A program made the translations under genes and the position numbers. 64,000 bases of DNA from Schistosoma haematobium (taxonomy: Eukaryota; Platyhelminthes; Trematoda; Strigeidida; Schistosomatidae): contig NC_067197.1 of the NCBI RefSeq assembly GCF_000699445.3, forward strand, positions 29,805,809-29,869,808, read 5' to 3'. Below the pieces are notes generated by a model, which searched no databases, was not told the origin of the DNA, and worked only from the letters and a program-made list of their open reading frames with translations. Positions 1 to 11,860 of the stretch are shown here, one piece after another; the first letter of the stretch is position 1; every line of letters begins with the position of its first letter.

Positions 1-944
1 CACATAATAATAATTAATCAATCAAAAATGTGATCTAAATATATATATAGTGAAATAAAGTCAAAATACTGAGTGGATACATAAAGAATTGTTTATTTAG
101 ACAAATTGTGAACAAACTGAATACAGAACTGAGATGAATAAACATGAAAATAATAAAAATGAGCTAAGAATCTCTTTAGATCATTTTATAATTTACTCTT
201 GATATTGATGAGTTCACTGAACGATATGGTTTAATCGTCTACCTTTAGTTGTCATTAGGAACAACATCGTGAATGTTTACTTCATGTATGATGGAGCTGT
301 ACAATCGTCAACTAAATAATTATGTTTCAAATCACTTTTCTGTATCTTATTTTGTTGATCATTTTCAGAAAAATTTCTACTCTTCCTCATACTGGACAAG
401 AAAACTACTTTTCATATCTCTCTTCTACGTGTTATTTTCACTCGTACTGCACTTTTAATTTTTGACTAACTTATATTATCTTTGTTACTAATACAGTAAC
501 CTTTATTTTCGACTATATTATCTGCGAAGTAACTATAGATACGGTTATACTAATCCAGTAAATGACGTCATCAAAATTAACATTCCCCTTGTTTCACTGT
601 CTTGATTTTGTTCAGCAACGTAATGGTTCTTTTCCGTTGTTTTAAAACATATGAATTCCTTGGAAAATACAGTTTTAATGGAGTTAAGTACCTATGACCG
701 ATAATGATGACTCTTTTATGATAATAGAAACCTTTGCTATCGTAGTTGAATTGTTAAAATTACTGAAGTGACTAACATATGATAATTTCCTCACGGAAAT
801 AATTTCTAATCACAAGCCTGTTATGGATGCTGAGGAATAATGTGCCAATCATTATCATGTTAAGTCTAATGATGTCCTTGGACGTTAAATGAACATTTCC
901 TATTGGCCGTTATTTATTTCACTCGTTAAATATTGTGTAAATGT

Positions 945-1190
945 TGTTCTCTATTTTATGGTACGATGTGGTTTGTTTGTTTGGTATATAAATAGAGTAT
1001 GGCTGAAATATAATGATTCATTACTCAGAGGCTGTGACTTGCATTCTAGACTCAACTGGCTGGGCTAGACAGGGGAGCGGGACCAATCAGAACCCTAGGC
1101 CGTTCATTACGTGTTTTCCGTGTACCTGAATCGATCAATAAAACGCTGCTCCATCTAACCTGCAATCCACCCGTTACAACAAAGCCAATA
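945..1190 (+). repeat. Fragment of dispersed repeat R (LTR-like)
   Basis: This stretch, with a TATA-like tract (tatataaatagag) and the segment ctcaactggctgggctagac, resembles sequence at 24840-25660, and in reverse orientation at 18030-18360 and 23830-24100. A TATA-like tract inside a dispersed repeat suggests an LTR or promoter-bearing element, but I cannot define its termini or family. Confidence 0.5.
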
Positions 1191-1544
1191 AATTTCAGAA
1201 AACGTAGTAACTTAGTAAATTCGAAGGTAATTAAAACTTATTTTTTACACAAAATATTCAGTCAACATAATCATGACACATCAGTTAACAAATGATCATC
1301 AAATGATAAGAGAATGAATATTAAGTAATAATCAACATGAATTTACTTTTTCCCAACTAAGTACTGAATATTATCTTTCTACTATGGGAAAGAGTTATAT
1401 CTGGATTTGAAATGCCATAAAACAACAGATTACACAAAATTAGTATTAAAATGAGCTTAATTGTCAACTACATAAGATTTTCTACAGTTACTTTTGCTAA
1501 CGTACTATTTTCGTTATTTCTTTTTTGTTGTTGAAAATCTCCAG

Positions 1545-2140
1545 GTGATAACGAATTTGTGCAAATCACAACAAAATCATGTTTGAAAAAAATGGCTAAA
1601 TATTTTAGTGATAATGGTCAAATCTGTCGAATTTATACTATTCCTCATTTGTACTCCGATGGAAAACCTCTGAATTCATTTTTCAATTTTTGTAGAGCTG
1701 ATGAATTACCAAATATTTTAATACAACCACTTACTATTGAACACGAAAGATTGAATGAAACATGGTTACAAACTCCATGTAAATTATGTGAAAAATTCAA
1801 ATGGTCAGGTGAACGATATACTTGTTTATTTTGTCCAAATATAGTCTTATGCAGAGAATGCTTTTATACAGGTTATCATAAAGAACATCCTCTTTTATGT
1901 ACTCGTAATAATAAATTATTTTCACAGAAATTATTACAATGTTCACGTTTAGCTGTAGCATCAGTACCATGGAGGAATACATTACCAAAAGTTAACAGAG
2001 ATCCGGAAACTGATGATAGAATAAGACAATCAATTAGTATGATACGAAATAAAGAGAATAATTATTTCAATCAAAAAGATGAAGTTTCAAAGAGTGAAAA
2101 ACAAAACAAACGAATAACATTGTTTAAGAAATCAGCTTAA
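1545..2140 (+). CDS. ZZ-type zinc-finger protein, terminal exon (ZSWIM2-like), intact copy
   Basis: A splice acceptor (…tctccag, ending 1544) is followed by an open frame in phase 2 to the TAA at 2138-2140, with AATAAA at 2156-2161. Counting from the GTG codon at 1559, the ZZ zinc ligands are C74, C77, C89, C92, C98, C101, H107 and H110. The spacing and context (PC-x2-C-x2-F, G-x2-Y-x-C, LC-x-ECF) resemble the ZZ finger of ZSWIM2, a RING/SWIM/ZZ ubiquitin ligase of vertebrate testis, more than that of dystrophin-family proteins. The segment just before it resembles the second half of the ZSWIM2 RING, with most cysteines gone. A lysine- and asparagine-rich tail ends the protein. The frame is open right through the acceptor here, unlike copy 2. 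Oddly, the upstream exons of the gene (15.3 and 19.6 kb) lie downstream of this copy. Zinc finger: sure. ZSWIM2 orthology: inference. Confidence 0.7.
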
Positions 2141-2307
2141 ATGGATTGTTATTGAAATAAATTTTCTTTATTCTGTTCACAATAATCATAGTTTGGTTGA
2201 GTCAAGAATTGTAACATATTGTTCAACTAAAATAAAACATGCTATTAAATAAGATATTTCTCTATTTGCTGAGCGAATTTTCATTCTTGTTATTTATGAA
2301 TAATTAC

Positions 2308-2596
2308 TTTAAGAAATATCAGTTATCTCCGACTGTGAACCTAGGTGACAAGGGATCGAATCCGTCAGCGACCATCAGTTCCCTCAAGATTAGAGTTACA
2401 CCTTGCTGATAACTGCCAAGTAGCACGAAACCTTGGTCCAGGGTTTCCTGTTCACTACCATCTTATTTCAACATAATGCACGCAATGTCGAGTCACCTAG
2501 AGTAGTGACCACATTGCAACATGGTTGATAGTATTCGATCTGCACTAAGAGGGACCTGATATACATGGCATCGATCACCACCCAGTGATCAATCAA
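2308..2596 (+). mobile_element. tRNA-derived SINE, family 2, with decayed hammerhead
   Basis: The head has a box-B-like gatcgaatccg. A hammerhead-like region follows (about 2405-2455), then the family tail ending in the palindrome-like atcaccacccagtgatcaat. The core reads ctgataac instead of CUGANGAG, so the ribozyme should be inactive, although gcacgaaac and the short CC-uu-GG helix remain. The same changes occur in the copies at 14.6 kb and 28.9 kb, marking an older subfamily. Confidence 0.75.
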
Positions 2597-4144
2597 TTGC
2601 AAATTACAATTTCATAATGTGTAGGGAGATTTGGTACTTAAGTTTCATGGGGAAATTATAAAATTTAGGGAATTTTCATGTTGTAGTGGCTGTGCTTCGT
2701 TAATCATTCACCTTTGTAACTGTTATTATATACATTTCAACGGTGTTTGAAATCAGAAGGCAATAAGAAGCGGTGATAACAGTCTATTGGCGGATAGTAC
2801 GAATCACAAAGCTATAGGGGCATTGATCGAATTTGTAGCAGAGAAGCAAATATTCTTATTTGCTATTCATTTATTTAGTGAATATTCAAATATATATTTA
2901 ATTATTAACACTAGAGTGAAGCTATTAGACTTCACTCACAAACTTTCTTGAATAGTTTTGAACTTATTAAGTTTTTTTTAATGAATGAGTTTCATGGCAT
3001 CTAGACTTTTTAAAGATACGTATAAGGAAAATATACTAACATCCATCATCGTTTGGCCCAAAGGTTTTTAGTAATTATAATTATAATCATTCAATTTAAA
3101 AGATGACAAATATGTGACGATTTATTGCATTATTTACATGACTAAAAAAGCGGGCTCAGAAGTTTAAGTAAGTTACGTTTATGAATATACAGAAGACTAA
3201 GTAGTAGTAACTGATTCCAAGGTATTGTTAGATTAAAATTAAAGTCGAAGAAGATTAAAGAAAAAACTGTACTTGATGGCAAAATTTGTATAATAGGTAC
3301 GCACCAATGAATACAAATGATATGGTTAACCGATACCTAATTGATTTGAGTTAGATTAACATTCAAAATTGATTTTTTCCAATCTTCTATGGAATTTCAT
3401 TAAATTTTAAGTACTCATATTAGTAATATCTACTGGTCATAGATAATTAACGATATAATAGTGTATATCTACATTTATTCGCCAAATTAATAATTAATTC
3501 ATGTCAAGTACAAGTCAGTTTATTGAGCACAGATCATTATAAGTCACAAAATTCAGCAATTTGTAATGGAGAGTAGATGCATCGCTATAGAACAGAAATG
3601 AAAAATCCTATATAAAAGCAGCAAGGAAACTGTCTAAAGAAAAAAGATTTCATTCAGATATGAAGTATTTACTGTTTGTTATTCTTATGACCGATAGTTT
3701 ATACTGTTTCTTTTAGTGCTATGTGTACTTTGTGTATTGGTCACCATTTTAAGACTGATTGCAGCTATCATTACCTTACTGTATACATGTTCTGAATCCA
3801 AACTATGTATCTGATATTGTTGGGTATTTAATAACCGTTTAATCTTCGTTTTGTTCAAAACTGTTTCTATGGTGCTCATTGTATTGGATTGTCATACTCT
3901 TATTGAAACTTTATAAACTGATTGCTCTGTTTTATGTGGTTGATTTTTAAGCACGTCTTCTGTTTGTTTTAAGGACGTTTGCCATTATTCACTGTTGGAT
4001 GTTCATCTTTGGAGCAAATTTAATTGACTTAACCTTCTTCTTAGAATAGGATGCTTCATGAGACAAAGACGATTGTTGGTGGCGATTTAGTCAATTAAAC
4101 CTGACCCGGGTCTATTTGTTATTTAAATTTAAGAAAATTGGTAC
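2597..4144. other. No gene recognised
   Basis: This is AT-rich, non-repetitive sequence apart from belonging to the duplicated block up to 4055. Short open frames here (for example 64 codons at 3685-3879) have no recognisable domain. Confidence 0.6.
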
Positions 4145-4155
4145 AAGAAGCAGTC

Positions 4156-4617
4156 ATAATTTGCGGACGCCAGGACTGGTTGGAAAAAGCGGAGAGGTGG
4201 TCAGTGTATGACATGATGTCGTGGTATGAAAGAAAGTTGCAAAGGACTGGCTTCTGTTGGTCCTTCAAGATTCCCTGGTTGGGGTCCGAGGGATGGTGCA
4301 ACACAGTGGCTAGAGACGTTATCAGATATGCCTCAGAATAGAAGCTAGTGGCGATCCTGCTGTAAACTTCTTTTACTTTCTTCATAAAGGGTGGTTGTAT
4401 CTTCCTTAACTGAAAGAATTCTTCTTGTTGTACCTTTCCGTTTCCCCCATTATTATTATTATTACTACATTACCTAACACTAATCTATGGTCGTTATTGT
4501 TCTTTTTTTCTTATATACTCCTTACCGTTTTCTCTTCCCATTCTCATTGTTTTGTGTGGAGCATATATATTTGGTGCCGTCTTGTACCAAAATCTATGTG
4601 TTCAAATAAAATAAAAT
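4156..4617 (+). mobile_element. 5'-truncated RTE LINE, 3' end only
   Basis: This matches the last part of the RTE at 48000-48475: the end of the RT reading frame, the (att)n stretch and the terminal tail ending ttcaaataaaataaaat. It is flanked by an 11-bp target duplication, aagaagcagtc (4145-4155 and 4618-4628), as expected for a target-primed, 5'-truncated insertion. The open frames on both strands here are remnants, not genes. Confidence 0.85.
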
Positions 4618-4628
4618 AAGAAGCAGTC

Positions 4629-6397
4629 TACTTCGACGGATGACATATTTTCTAACTGGACGACGACAGAAAAAATCGGTGGGGTCCAAGATGCCTAGTT
4701 GAAGACCACCATGAGGAATTTTTCAGGACCAGTGGTTCTATTCTATATAGAATGTCGCAACTACTTACCTAATATCTTTGATCTTATTTTATGTAGGTGA
4801 TATCGAAATGCAAAGGACACAACAAAAGAATATAAAAGAACATAAGAAAATTCTAGATAAATTAAATGGATGCTCCGATTGTTGATAACCACAGTACTGA
4901 TGTGAATAATAACATATAGTAGTGAGATGAAAAAGATGTAACAAACTTAAGATCTAATAAAAACGTGCGCAGGTTTGAAGTTGAATCGAACAAAATGAAA
5001 ACCAGAGAGAGCATTTCGAGTGGGAGAACTGACTCTCCCCACCCTCGGCCGTATCAAGGTATTTGGGAACCCGTAATTCCTTAAAATGTTTTACCACAAC
5101 CTCTTTATCTAAATTTTAAACGGCTAGCATTTTCAACCTATTTTTTGTCTTATCCTAAGTTCTATAAACAATCAGAAGATTTTGTCAGAACGGAGTTGAA
5201 TAATAATAGAATACAAATGGTATTACGGACGTGAACACCTCAAGTAGGCTTCAAGATAGTATTTGTCTATCCACCACCCAAGACATTCTTCCTTATGACC
5301 CCAGAAAAGTTTGTCACACAGAAATACTACGTTAACACCAATTAGGCCAGATAATGTAGCGATTGTTTGATGACAACCAAAACTGATGTCAGTGAAAATG
5401 GAACACATAAGTTAAGACCTCGTGCAGACTTTTCGGGTTTCGTCTTACAACTCTTCCCATCTAGTGATAAAGGTATATTTATGTGCCCAGTGATTAGTCA
5501 TGAGCACATGTAGATATCTGGTAGTGACATTGTTTGTGAGTGCATGTCTATAAGGGAGCCCGAACCTAGTGTTTATTTTGCACCTCTTTTAACAAATTAA
5601 TTATGTAACGTGTGATTTTTTATCTATGTCATCTGCTACACCAAAAATGTTCACAAACCGATAAGGTATTTTTCTTTTCCAGATGTACAGTGATGGTAAT
5701 AGGACTCACCGGTTAGTATGGACACGTACCGATGTAATACGGGTTTTTATGCTTATGTTATTCCTTCTGAATAACAAGGATTGAAATAAATTTGATATTA
5801 TGTGCTAATGAGCATTCTTAGTGATATCCATTTTCACATAGAAGCGAAGGCGAAATCCGAGAATATTCAGGCTACAATTGGAACATATATATCTCGCAAG
5901 TGCAGGAGATATCTGGAGTTTGAATGGAGTCAGGCGAAAGTGAGACAATATGGCTTAAATCTTGGCGAAAAGTAGACTATTTAGAGATCAACAAGGTGTG
6001 AACTTATAGATTTCTCGCCTCATGGTGGACATTTTAAGGAAATAGTTCCCTATATGTTTTATTATTTCTTCAGAGTGGACGAAAAGGCGACTTAAGTTGC
6101 AATTTCGCATGAATTATTTCCGAATTTTTGTCATCCAATTTCACGCATTTTTCCCCGAAATTCGCCTTTCATTCCCATTCAGTTTAATTGGGATTATTAG
6201 AGGGTATCATGCCACTAAACTAAAGCATTGAGATGGTAGACGAAGATATGGATGAGGTGTTTTTAAGTTTCGGATATAGTAAATATGAAGATATATGGAT
6301 TAATTATCCGAAAAACAAACAAAATTACGAACAGCACCGACAACAGCTTATTTCGTACCGTAACGAATAATTATAAATAATTGCCATGGGTTTCAGA
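4629..6397. other. Intergenic; one RTE 5'-leader fragment
   Basis: No gene is seen. About 4985-5085 resembles the outer end of the RTE-derived element at 57130-57218 (the segment around actctccccaccctcggccgta), so a piece of RTE 5' leader lies here in antisense. The rest is unassigned AT-rich DNA. Confidence 0.5.
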
Positions 6398-6539
6398 TTC
6401 AAATGGTTCAAATGGTTGTGGACGGAATAGAAGAAGCTTTCGTTTAACAGGCTTCCGTGTCTAGTAGCAGGGGATCACCAAATCCTCCAGGCAGGAACCT
6501 AGGTATGTTAACAATAAAAGAGGAAAAGAAATTGGTAAA

Positions 6540-8273
6540 TCATAGTGTGATGCTGTCCTTGGTCCTTAAGAATAGGTCAAGTTGCCTCTTGAAGGACTCC
6601 TGAGAAGTCGCTTGGACTAGCTCGGCCGGCAGCGAATTCCAGCTTTTGACAACTCTTAAGGAGTAGAAGTTGTGTCTAAATTCCGTCTTGCTATGTTGTG
6701 TTTCCAGTTTCTGGGTGTTACCCCTTAGGTTATTATTCGAACTAAGCTTAAGTAGGTGTTTAAGAGGATGTCCAGAAGTGTTAAGAATACTATAAGCCAT
6801 TAATGAATCACCTCTAAGACGCCTATACTCTAATGGGTAAAGGTCTAGTGAATGGAGGCGTTCTTCGTAAGGTTTAGATTTGAGTCCTCGAACTGATTTC
6901 ACGGCTCGCCGTTGGATACGCTCCAATGTGAGCTTGTCCTTTTGGAGTGAGGGGGAGTACTATGTTTCCGTGCTCTAAATGGGGACGGATGAAACTATTG
7001 AAGATTGTATGGAAAGTTCGTCCGTCAAACTGTCCAAAAATGCGCTTCAACGTTACCAGTGCAAGGTTTGCTCGGAAGGCATTTTTGTCACAGTTAGCGT
7101 AAGACTTCAAATCATGGGGCATCAGGACTCCTAAATCTTTTTCGTCTTGGGATACTACTAGAGAGGAGTTTCCTAAGTTGTAACTGTAGTTTGCGACATG
7201 TCACAGATGAACTACTTTACACTTTGAAGTGTTAAAGGTAAGTCCGTTATCGTCTGCCCAACTTTGAAGTCGAGTCAGATCCTCCTGAAGTGCCTGTATA
7301 TCGTCTTGGTTGCGTATCTCTCTCCAAAGTTTCACGTCGTCGGCAAAAAGTAATAAGTCTGACGTTACCTGTTGAGGAAGATCATTTATGTAGATCAAGA
7401 AGAGAAGAGGCCCTAGTACTGAGCCCTGGGGGACCCCACTAGGACATTCCATAACCTGAGATAAAGTGAAATTAACTCTAACCTTAAAGTGTCGATTTTT
7501 GAGGTATGAAGTAAGCCAATCGATTAGAGGTGGTTTGATACCTAGTTGTTTAAGCTTATTGATAAGACACAAGTGGTTAACCTTATCAAAAGCTTTTGAG
7601 AAATCAAGGTAAATTATATCAACCTTTCCCTTGCGATCGAGGATGCTTGTCCATCTGTCCACCGCAGTCAGCAGGTTGGTTATACAAGAGTAACCCTTCC
7701 TGAAACCATGCTGTTGGGGTGAGAAGAAATTTAAGGACAGTAGCTAGTCGTTTAAACCGTCGCATATCAGGGACTCCATGAGTTTTGAAGGTAATGACAG
7801 AAGAGCCACCGGCCGATAACTTGAAGGTTCATTGCGTCGACCACCTTTGAAAATTGGTGTGATGTGAGCCAACTTCCAATTTTCCGGTAATTTGCCTCGG
7901 CTTAGCGAGTGTGAAAATATCACGCTAAGCGGCGTTGCCAGGATTGAGGCTGCCTCCTCAGTATGGCAGGATGAACCATATCCGGGCCAGGAGAAGTATT
8001 TAGTCTTAAGTGCTGCAATTTACGGAACACCAAGTCAGCGCTTAGGTTCACTTCGGAGAGTCCTGTGGAATTGCAGATGAAACTGTCGTCAGTAAAGTTG
8101 ATGTCAGCCGGTTGAAATGTTTGAGGGTAATGTGTCGCCAGAAGGTTAGCGGCGTCGCCATCTTTGTTGGTCGGGCCGTTAAGACCTAGCAGTTGAGAGA
8201 CTCCTGTTTTGGCTTGACGAAGAGAGGCTGCATAACGGAATAGGCTTCTAGGGTTAGAGGCAAATTTGTCCAT
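6540..8273 (-). pseudogene. CR1 reverse transcriptase, frame-shifted
   Basis: The pieces are 8273-7920 (RT N-terminus), 7662-7201 (RT core), 7122-6874 and 6926-6540 (thumb and C-terminal region). The core keeps YLDFSKAFDKV, PSGVPQGSVLGPLLF and FADD, so the catalytic aspartates are present. Between pieces the frame shifts or meets stops (around 7662-7920 and 6874-6926). It reverse-transcribes the LINE RNA at the nicked target. It looks recently dead: motifs are intact but the frame is broken. Confidence 0.85.
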
Positions 8274-8305
8274 AAGCTTTGTCTGGTACTGAAGCCAGTC
8301 TTCTC

Positions 8306-10429
8306 TTATAACCTTCGTGCATATGTTCCTGATATGTTTATATAATTTCTATACGCTCCATCGTTATTAGTTCGTTTGTATTCCGCCCAACAGTGCCTTT
8401 TGCGGCTTAGCAGGCGAAGGGTACGGTTCTTGATTACTGTAGGTGGCTTGCAGCTTTTGGGAACCGTTTGAGGAACTGAATGGTTTGTAGCACATAAGAG
8501 CGTGTGCAGTAAGAAGTCCCAATGACCGTCCACATCGAGATGAGGGTGAACATCCCAAACCACCTGTTGCAGATAGTCATGTAGAGCTGGCACATTCAAC
8601 CGTTTAAAGTTCCAACGCAAATTATTGTTGGGATACCTTAGCTTAGTTTTGATGACAAAACTGAAGGCGATGACGGCATGATCGCTCTTTCCCAGAGGAG
8701 CCAGGATTGAGAGGTTGTCAACTAGGAATTCTTCGTTTGTGAATACACAATCTAAGCGCGATGGTGTTTGACTGTTTCTCCAACGAGTTGCCGACCTCAC
8801 ATTTTCATATAAGCCTAAGTCATCGATGAGGTTGAGGAACCGAGCTTCAATTGAGTTGTCGCCTCCAGTGTACGTGTGTTCCGCGAAGTTGACTCTAGGG
8901 AGATTAAAGTCCCCTAGAATCAGGATGTGTGTGAAACCGAAACGAGTAGAGCGGGATAGTCCTTCCAGCATACGACTATCGTACTCGATGTCGGCAGTTG
9001 GCTTCCTGTAAATGACTCCGACTAGACACCTCGAAGTACTTGCCAATCTAACAGAGCACCATATGGATTCCTCAAGATTGTTAAACTCGAGGTTGTGAAC
9101 CTGGTGCACCTCCAAGCAAGAGCTTATGTATATGGCTACCCCACACCCAATTCCTGTTTTCCTGTCGTTGCGGAACAAAGTCATCCCAGGTAATGCTAAC
9201 TGTTGGTCCGAGAACTGAGAAGATATCCAGGTTTCAGATATTCCTATCAGACGGGCCTTATTAGCGTTACTAAGTTCACGTAATTCATCCAGTTTGTTTG
9301 GTAGACTTGCAGCGTTCATATATAAGCAGTTTATGCTTTCAATTTGGAACGCGTGAGCTTCGTCCTGTTTTTCTGTATGAGCCTTATGTGAATGGACAGG
9401 TAGCCCACCTATATGAGGTTTCCCGAGGTGGTAGGCCCTGTCCTTTACGCGTTTTTTATCATTTAGACAGTCCACAAGTGGAATGGTCAACTCCAACTTG
9501 CCTTTGTGCTTGGTCCTAGCTTCATATGGCCTATCCGGGTGCATGTGGATTCCAGGTGGCAATCGACATCTGTTGTCACGAAATGCTTCCAGGACTGCAG
9601 CCGCCATGTGGGAAGATGGGAAGGTTATCTTCATTAGACGGGGTCTAAGATCACCGTCCTTCTTGGCTAGTCTCGTCACATGCTGAGTCAGTATGTGTTT
9701 GAGCCTCAAGGACTGTTTGATGAATTTCCATTCCCTGATGTCAGAATTCGATTGAGTAGGGTCTGCATTTTCCGGTATACCTTGCACTAGTATGTTTCTT
9801 CCGCGGAAGAACTTCTCGCGAGATTCTTTAGGGACGTTCCGTATGATATTGCGCTCAGAATACGGTATGTCGGGCAATATTCTTACGTTACCATCGGATT
9901 TCAGCAAGTGACTTGCTAGCAAGACGTCCTCTAAGTTGGTAGCATTCTTAAATGTTACTCGGAGAAGCCTCGGGTGATTTAGATGCTTAGAATCCTTTCC
10001 TCGAGTGAGCCGGGTAACCGTCAAAGGCTCTATTCTAGGAAGTTCGAGCTTCTTGTTCAATTCACCCCACAGCATCCTGTCGTTTTTGTCCTGCAGACTG
10101 AGAGGAATGTCAGGATTGTCAACGAGGTTCATGATAATGAGAGAATCGTCCCGAACTGTTGTCAATTTACCAGGTTTCACGATGGGTTCAGGTTTAATAA
10201 CTTGTTGTTTGGAGGTCAGTGTGCGTTTATGAATCTTGGGCTCTTTATTGACCGGACGAACAGTCTTGGGGGTAGACTGTGCGACCAAATCACCAGATAT
10301 TTTTCGTACAGCAACACTTGGGTTGCTCGGCTTGGGCGGTGATGTATAATCCATGTCTTTAAAGACATGACATTTATAGACAGATTGTTGCGAGCTAAAC
10401 AAGACAAGATTCAACCTGGTGAACCTCAT
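8306..10429 (-). CDS. CR1 ORF: N-terminal region plus apurinic-type endonuclease
   Basis: The frame has 707 codons with a real ATG. Residues 1-365 are basic and proline-rich, with two segments at about 130-190 and 235-300 that may be RNA-binding (inferred; they resemble each other in layout). Residues ~366-595 form the endonuclease: N372, the SETW motif with E399, GDFN with D507 and N509, the SRLD motif with D560, and SDH at 582-584. These are the catalytic positions of LINE APE endonucleases, which nick target DNA to prime reverse transcription. The frame ends just before the RT; the next piece is in another frame, so a frameshift separates what would normally be one protein. Confidence 0.85.
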   Translation of the reverse strand: MRFTRLNLVLFSSQQSVYKCHVFKDMDYTSPPKPSNPSVAVRKISGDLVAQSTPKTVRPVNKEPKIHKRTLTSKQQVIKPEPIVKPGKLTTVRDDSLIIMNLVDNPDIPLSLQDKNDRMLWGELNKKLELPRIEPLTVTRLTRGKDSKHLNHPRLLRVTFKNATNLEDVLLASHLLKSDGNVRILPDIPYSERNIIRNVPKESREKFFRGRNILVQGIPENADPTQSNSDIREWKFIKQSLRLKHILTQHVTRLAKKDGDLRPRLMKITFPSSHMAAAVLEAFRDNRCRLPPGIHMHPDRPYEARTKHKGKLELTIPLVDCLNDKKRVKDRAYHLGKPHIGGLPVHSHKAHTEKQDEAHAFQIESINCLYMNAASLPNKLDELRELSNANKARLIGISETWISSQFSDQQLALPGMTLFRNDRKTGIGCGVAIYISSCLEVHQVHNLEFNNLEESIWCSVRLASTSRCLVGVIYRKPTADIEYDSRMLEGLSRSTRFGFTHILILGDFNLPRVNFAEHTYTGGDNSIEARFLNLIDDLGLYENVRSATRWRNSQTPSRLDCVFTNEEFLVDNLSILAPLGKSDHAVIAFSFVIKTKLRYPNNNLRWNFKRLNVPALHDYLQQVVWDVHPHLDVDGHWDFLLHTLLCATNHSVPQTVPKSCKPPTVIKNRTLRLLSRKRHCWAEYKRTNNDGAYRNYINISGTYARRL

Positions 10430-10505
10430 TGTCTAGTAGCCAGTGTCCAACGTTTCTTTGCAGCAAGGACCAGGATGTATAGAACAAGCGGGAATGCTTC
10501 AAAGA

Positions 10506-11860
10506 GTTGTGGACGGAATAGAAGAAGCTTCTGCTTAAAAGGCTTCCAAATCTAGTAGCAATGGATCATCAATACCTCCAGGCAGGAACCTAGGTAAGTT
10601 AACGATAAAAGAGGAAAAAGGAATTGGTAGGACACAATCCTTAATCCTTAAGAATATATCATGATTCCTTTTAAAGGACTCCTGCGAAGTATCTTGGACT
10701 ATCTCAGCCGGCGGCGAATTCCAGCATTTGACAACTCTTATGGAATAAAAGGTGTATCTACAATCCATTCTGCTGTGTTGTGTCTCCAGTTTCCAGGTTT
10801 TACCCCTTAGGTTTGTGTTGGAGTTAAACTTAGGTAGGTGTTTAATGGGGTCTCCAGCAGTATTTAGGATGCTGTGAGCCATTAGAAGGTCACCTCTAAG
10901 ACTCCTGTACTCTAACGGTTAGAGGTTTGGTGATTGGAGGCGCTCTTCATAAGGCTTGAATTTGAGGCCTCGAACTGATTTTGTAGATCGCCGTTGGATA
11001 CACTCCAGAGTGTCCTTATCCTCTCTGAGTGAGGGAGGAAATACTATGTTTTCGTACTCTAAATGGGGACGAATGAAACTGGGGAAAGTTCTAAGGTCAA
11101 ACTGGCCAAAAATGCACTTTAGTGTTACCAGTCCAAGGCTTGCTCGAAAAGCATTTTTGTCACAGTTAACGGAAGACTTCAAGTGGTAGAGTACCAGAAC
11201 TCCTAAATATTTTTCATCTTGGGATACCTCTAGCGTGCAGTTTTCTAAGTTGTGGCCGTAGTTTTCAACGTGTCTCAGATGAACTGCTTAAAATTTCGAA
11301 GTGCTAAAGGTAAGTTCATTGTCATCTGCCCAACTTTGATATCGAGTCAGATTCTCCTGATGTGCCAATATATCCCCTTGATTGAGTATCTCTCTCCAAA
11401 GTTCCACATCACCAACAAAATTAATAAGTCGGACGAGACTTGTTGTAGAAGATCGTTTATATAAATCAAGAAAAGGTTTTAGTACTGAACCCTGTGGTAC
11501 TCCACTAGAACACTCCATAGCCTGAGAGAAGGTTAAGTTAACCCTGACCTTATAATGTCGATTTCTTGGATATGAAGTAAGCCAATAAATTAAAAGCGAT
11601 TTGATACCTAATCATTTGAGCCTATTGACAAGACATATATATGGTTGGCCCTATCACAAGCTTTCAAGAAACTAAGGTAAATAAAGTCAACCTTCCCCTT
11701 ATGATCAAGAATGGTAGTCCATCTGTCATAGAATGAATCAAGGGAGATATATAATCCCTTCTGAATATAGTTACTGCCTTCCGAAACCCTGAATAAATAT
11801 AAGTGATCATTAAAAACACCCAGCTAAGTAAAATTTAAATTACAAGGTTTATCATCATAC
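10506..11860 (-). mobile_element. Older, truncated CR1 LINE (3' half)
   Basis: This parallels the 3' part of the neighbouring CR1: RT core remnants around 11288-11518 (SGVPQGSVL-like, but degraded), then the thumb region (10919-11182) and C-terminal region (10535-10882). Many frameshifts and stops make it clearly older than the 6.4-10.5 kb copy. The 5' end fades near 11.86 kb. The younger copy starts exactly where this one ends, giving a head-to-tail arrangement. Confidence 0.85.

Larger units (their letters stand above)
1..4055. repeat. Segmental duplication, copy 1
   Basis: This block is repeated at 26554-30603 in the same orientation (offset 26553 at the start). Reading both copies side by side I find one substitution (A at about 369 versus T in copy 2) and five places where copy 2 is one base shorter, all in A or T runs (near 1250, 1590, 2985, 3145 and 3265 here). 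Similarity stops abruptly after 4055 and 30603. The left edge is the window edge, so the true extent may be longer. It contains the ZZ-finger exon and one SINE. Confidence 0.95.
6398..10505 (-). mobile_element. Near full-length CR1-clade LINE (SR1/Perere-type)
   Basis: Reading the minus strand, a 707-codon frame (N-terminal region plus APE-like endonuclease) is followed by reverse transcriptase in three frame-shifted pieces and a conserved C-terminal region. The 3' end carries two copies of a 9-bp repeat (plus strand ttcaaatgg, 6398-6406 and 6407-6415), in keeping with the short tandem tails of CR1 elements. The 5' end abuts the 3' end of an older CR1 copy (10506-11860) in the same orientation. 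A few frameshifts make it probably inactive, but it is the best preserved LINE here. Confidence 0.9.

Noticed and set aside
4119..4385. Overlapping ORFs on both strands
   Set aside because: Remnant of the RTE C-terminal reading frame and its antisense shadow.
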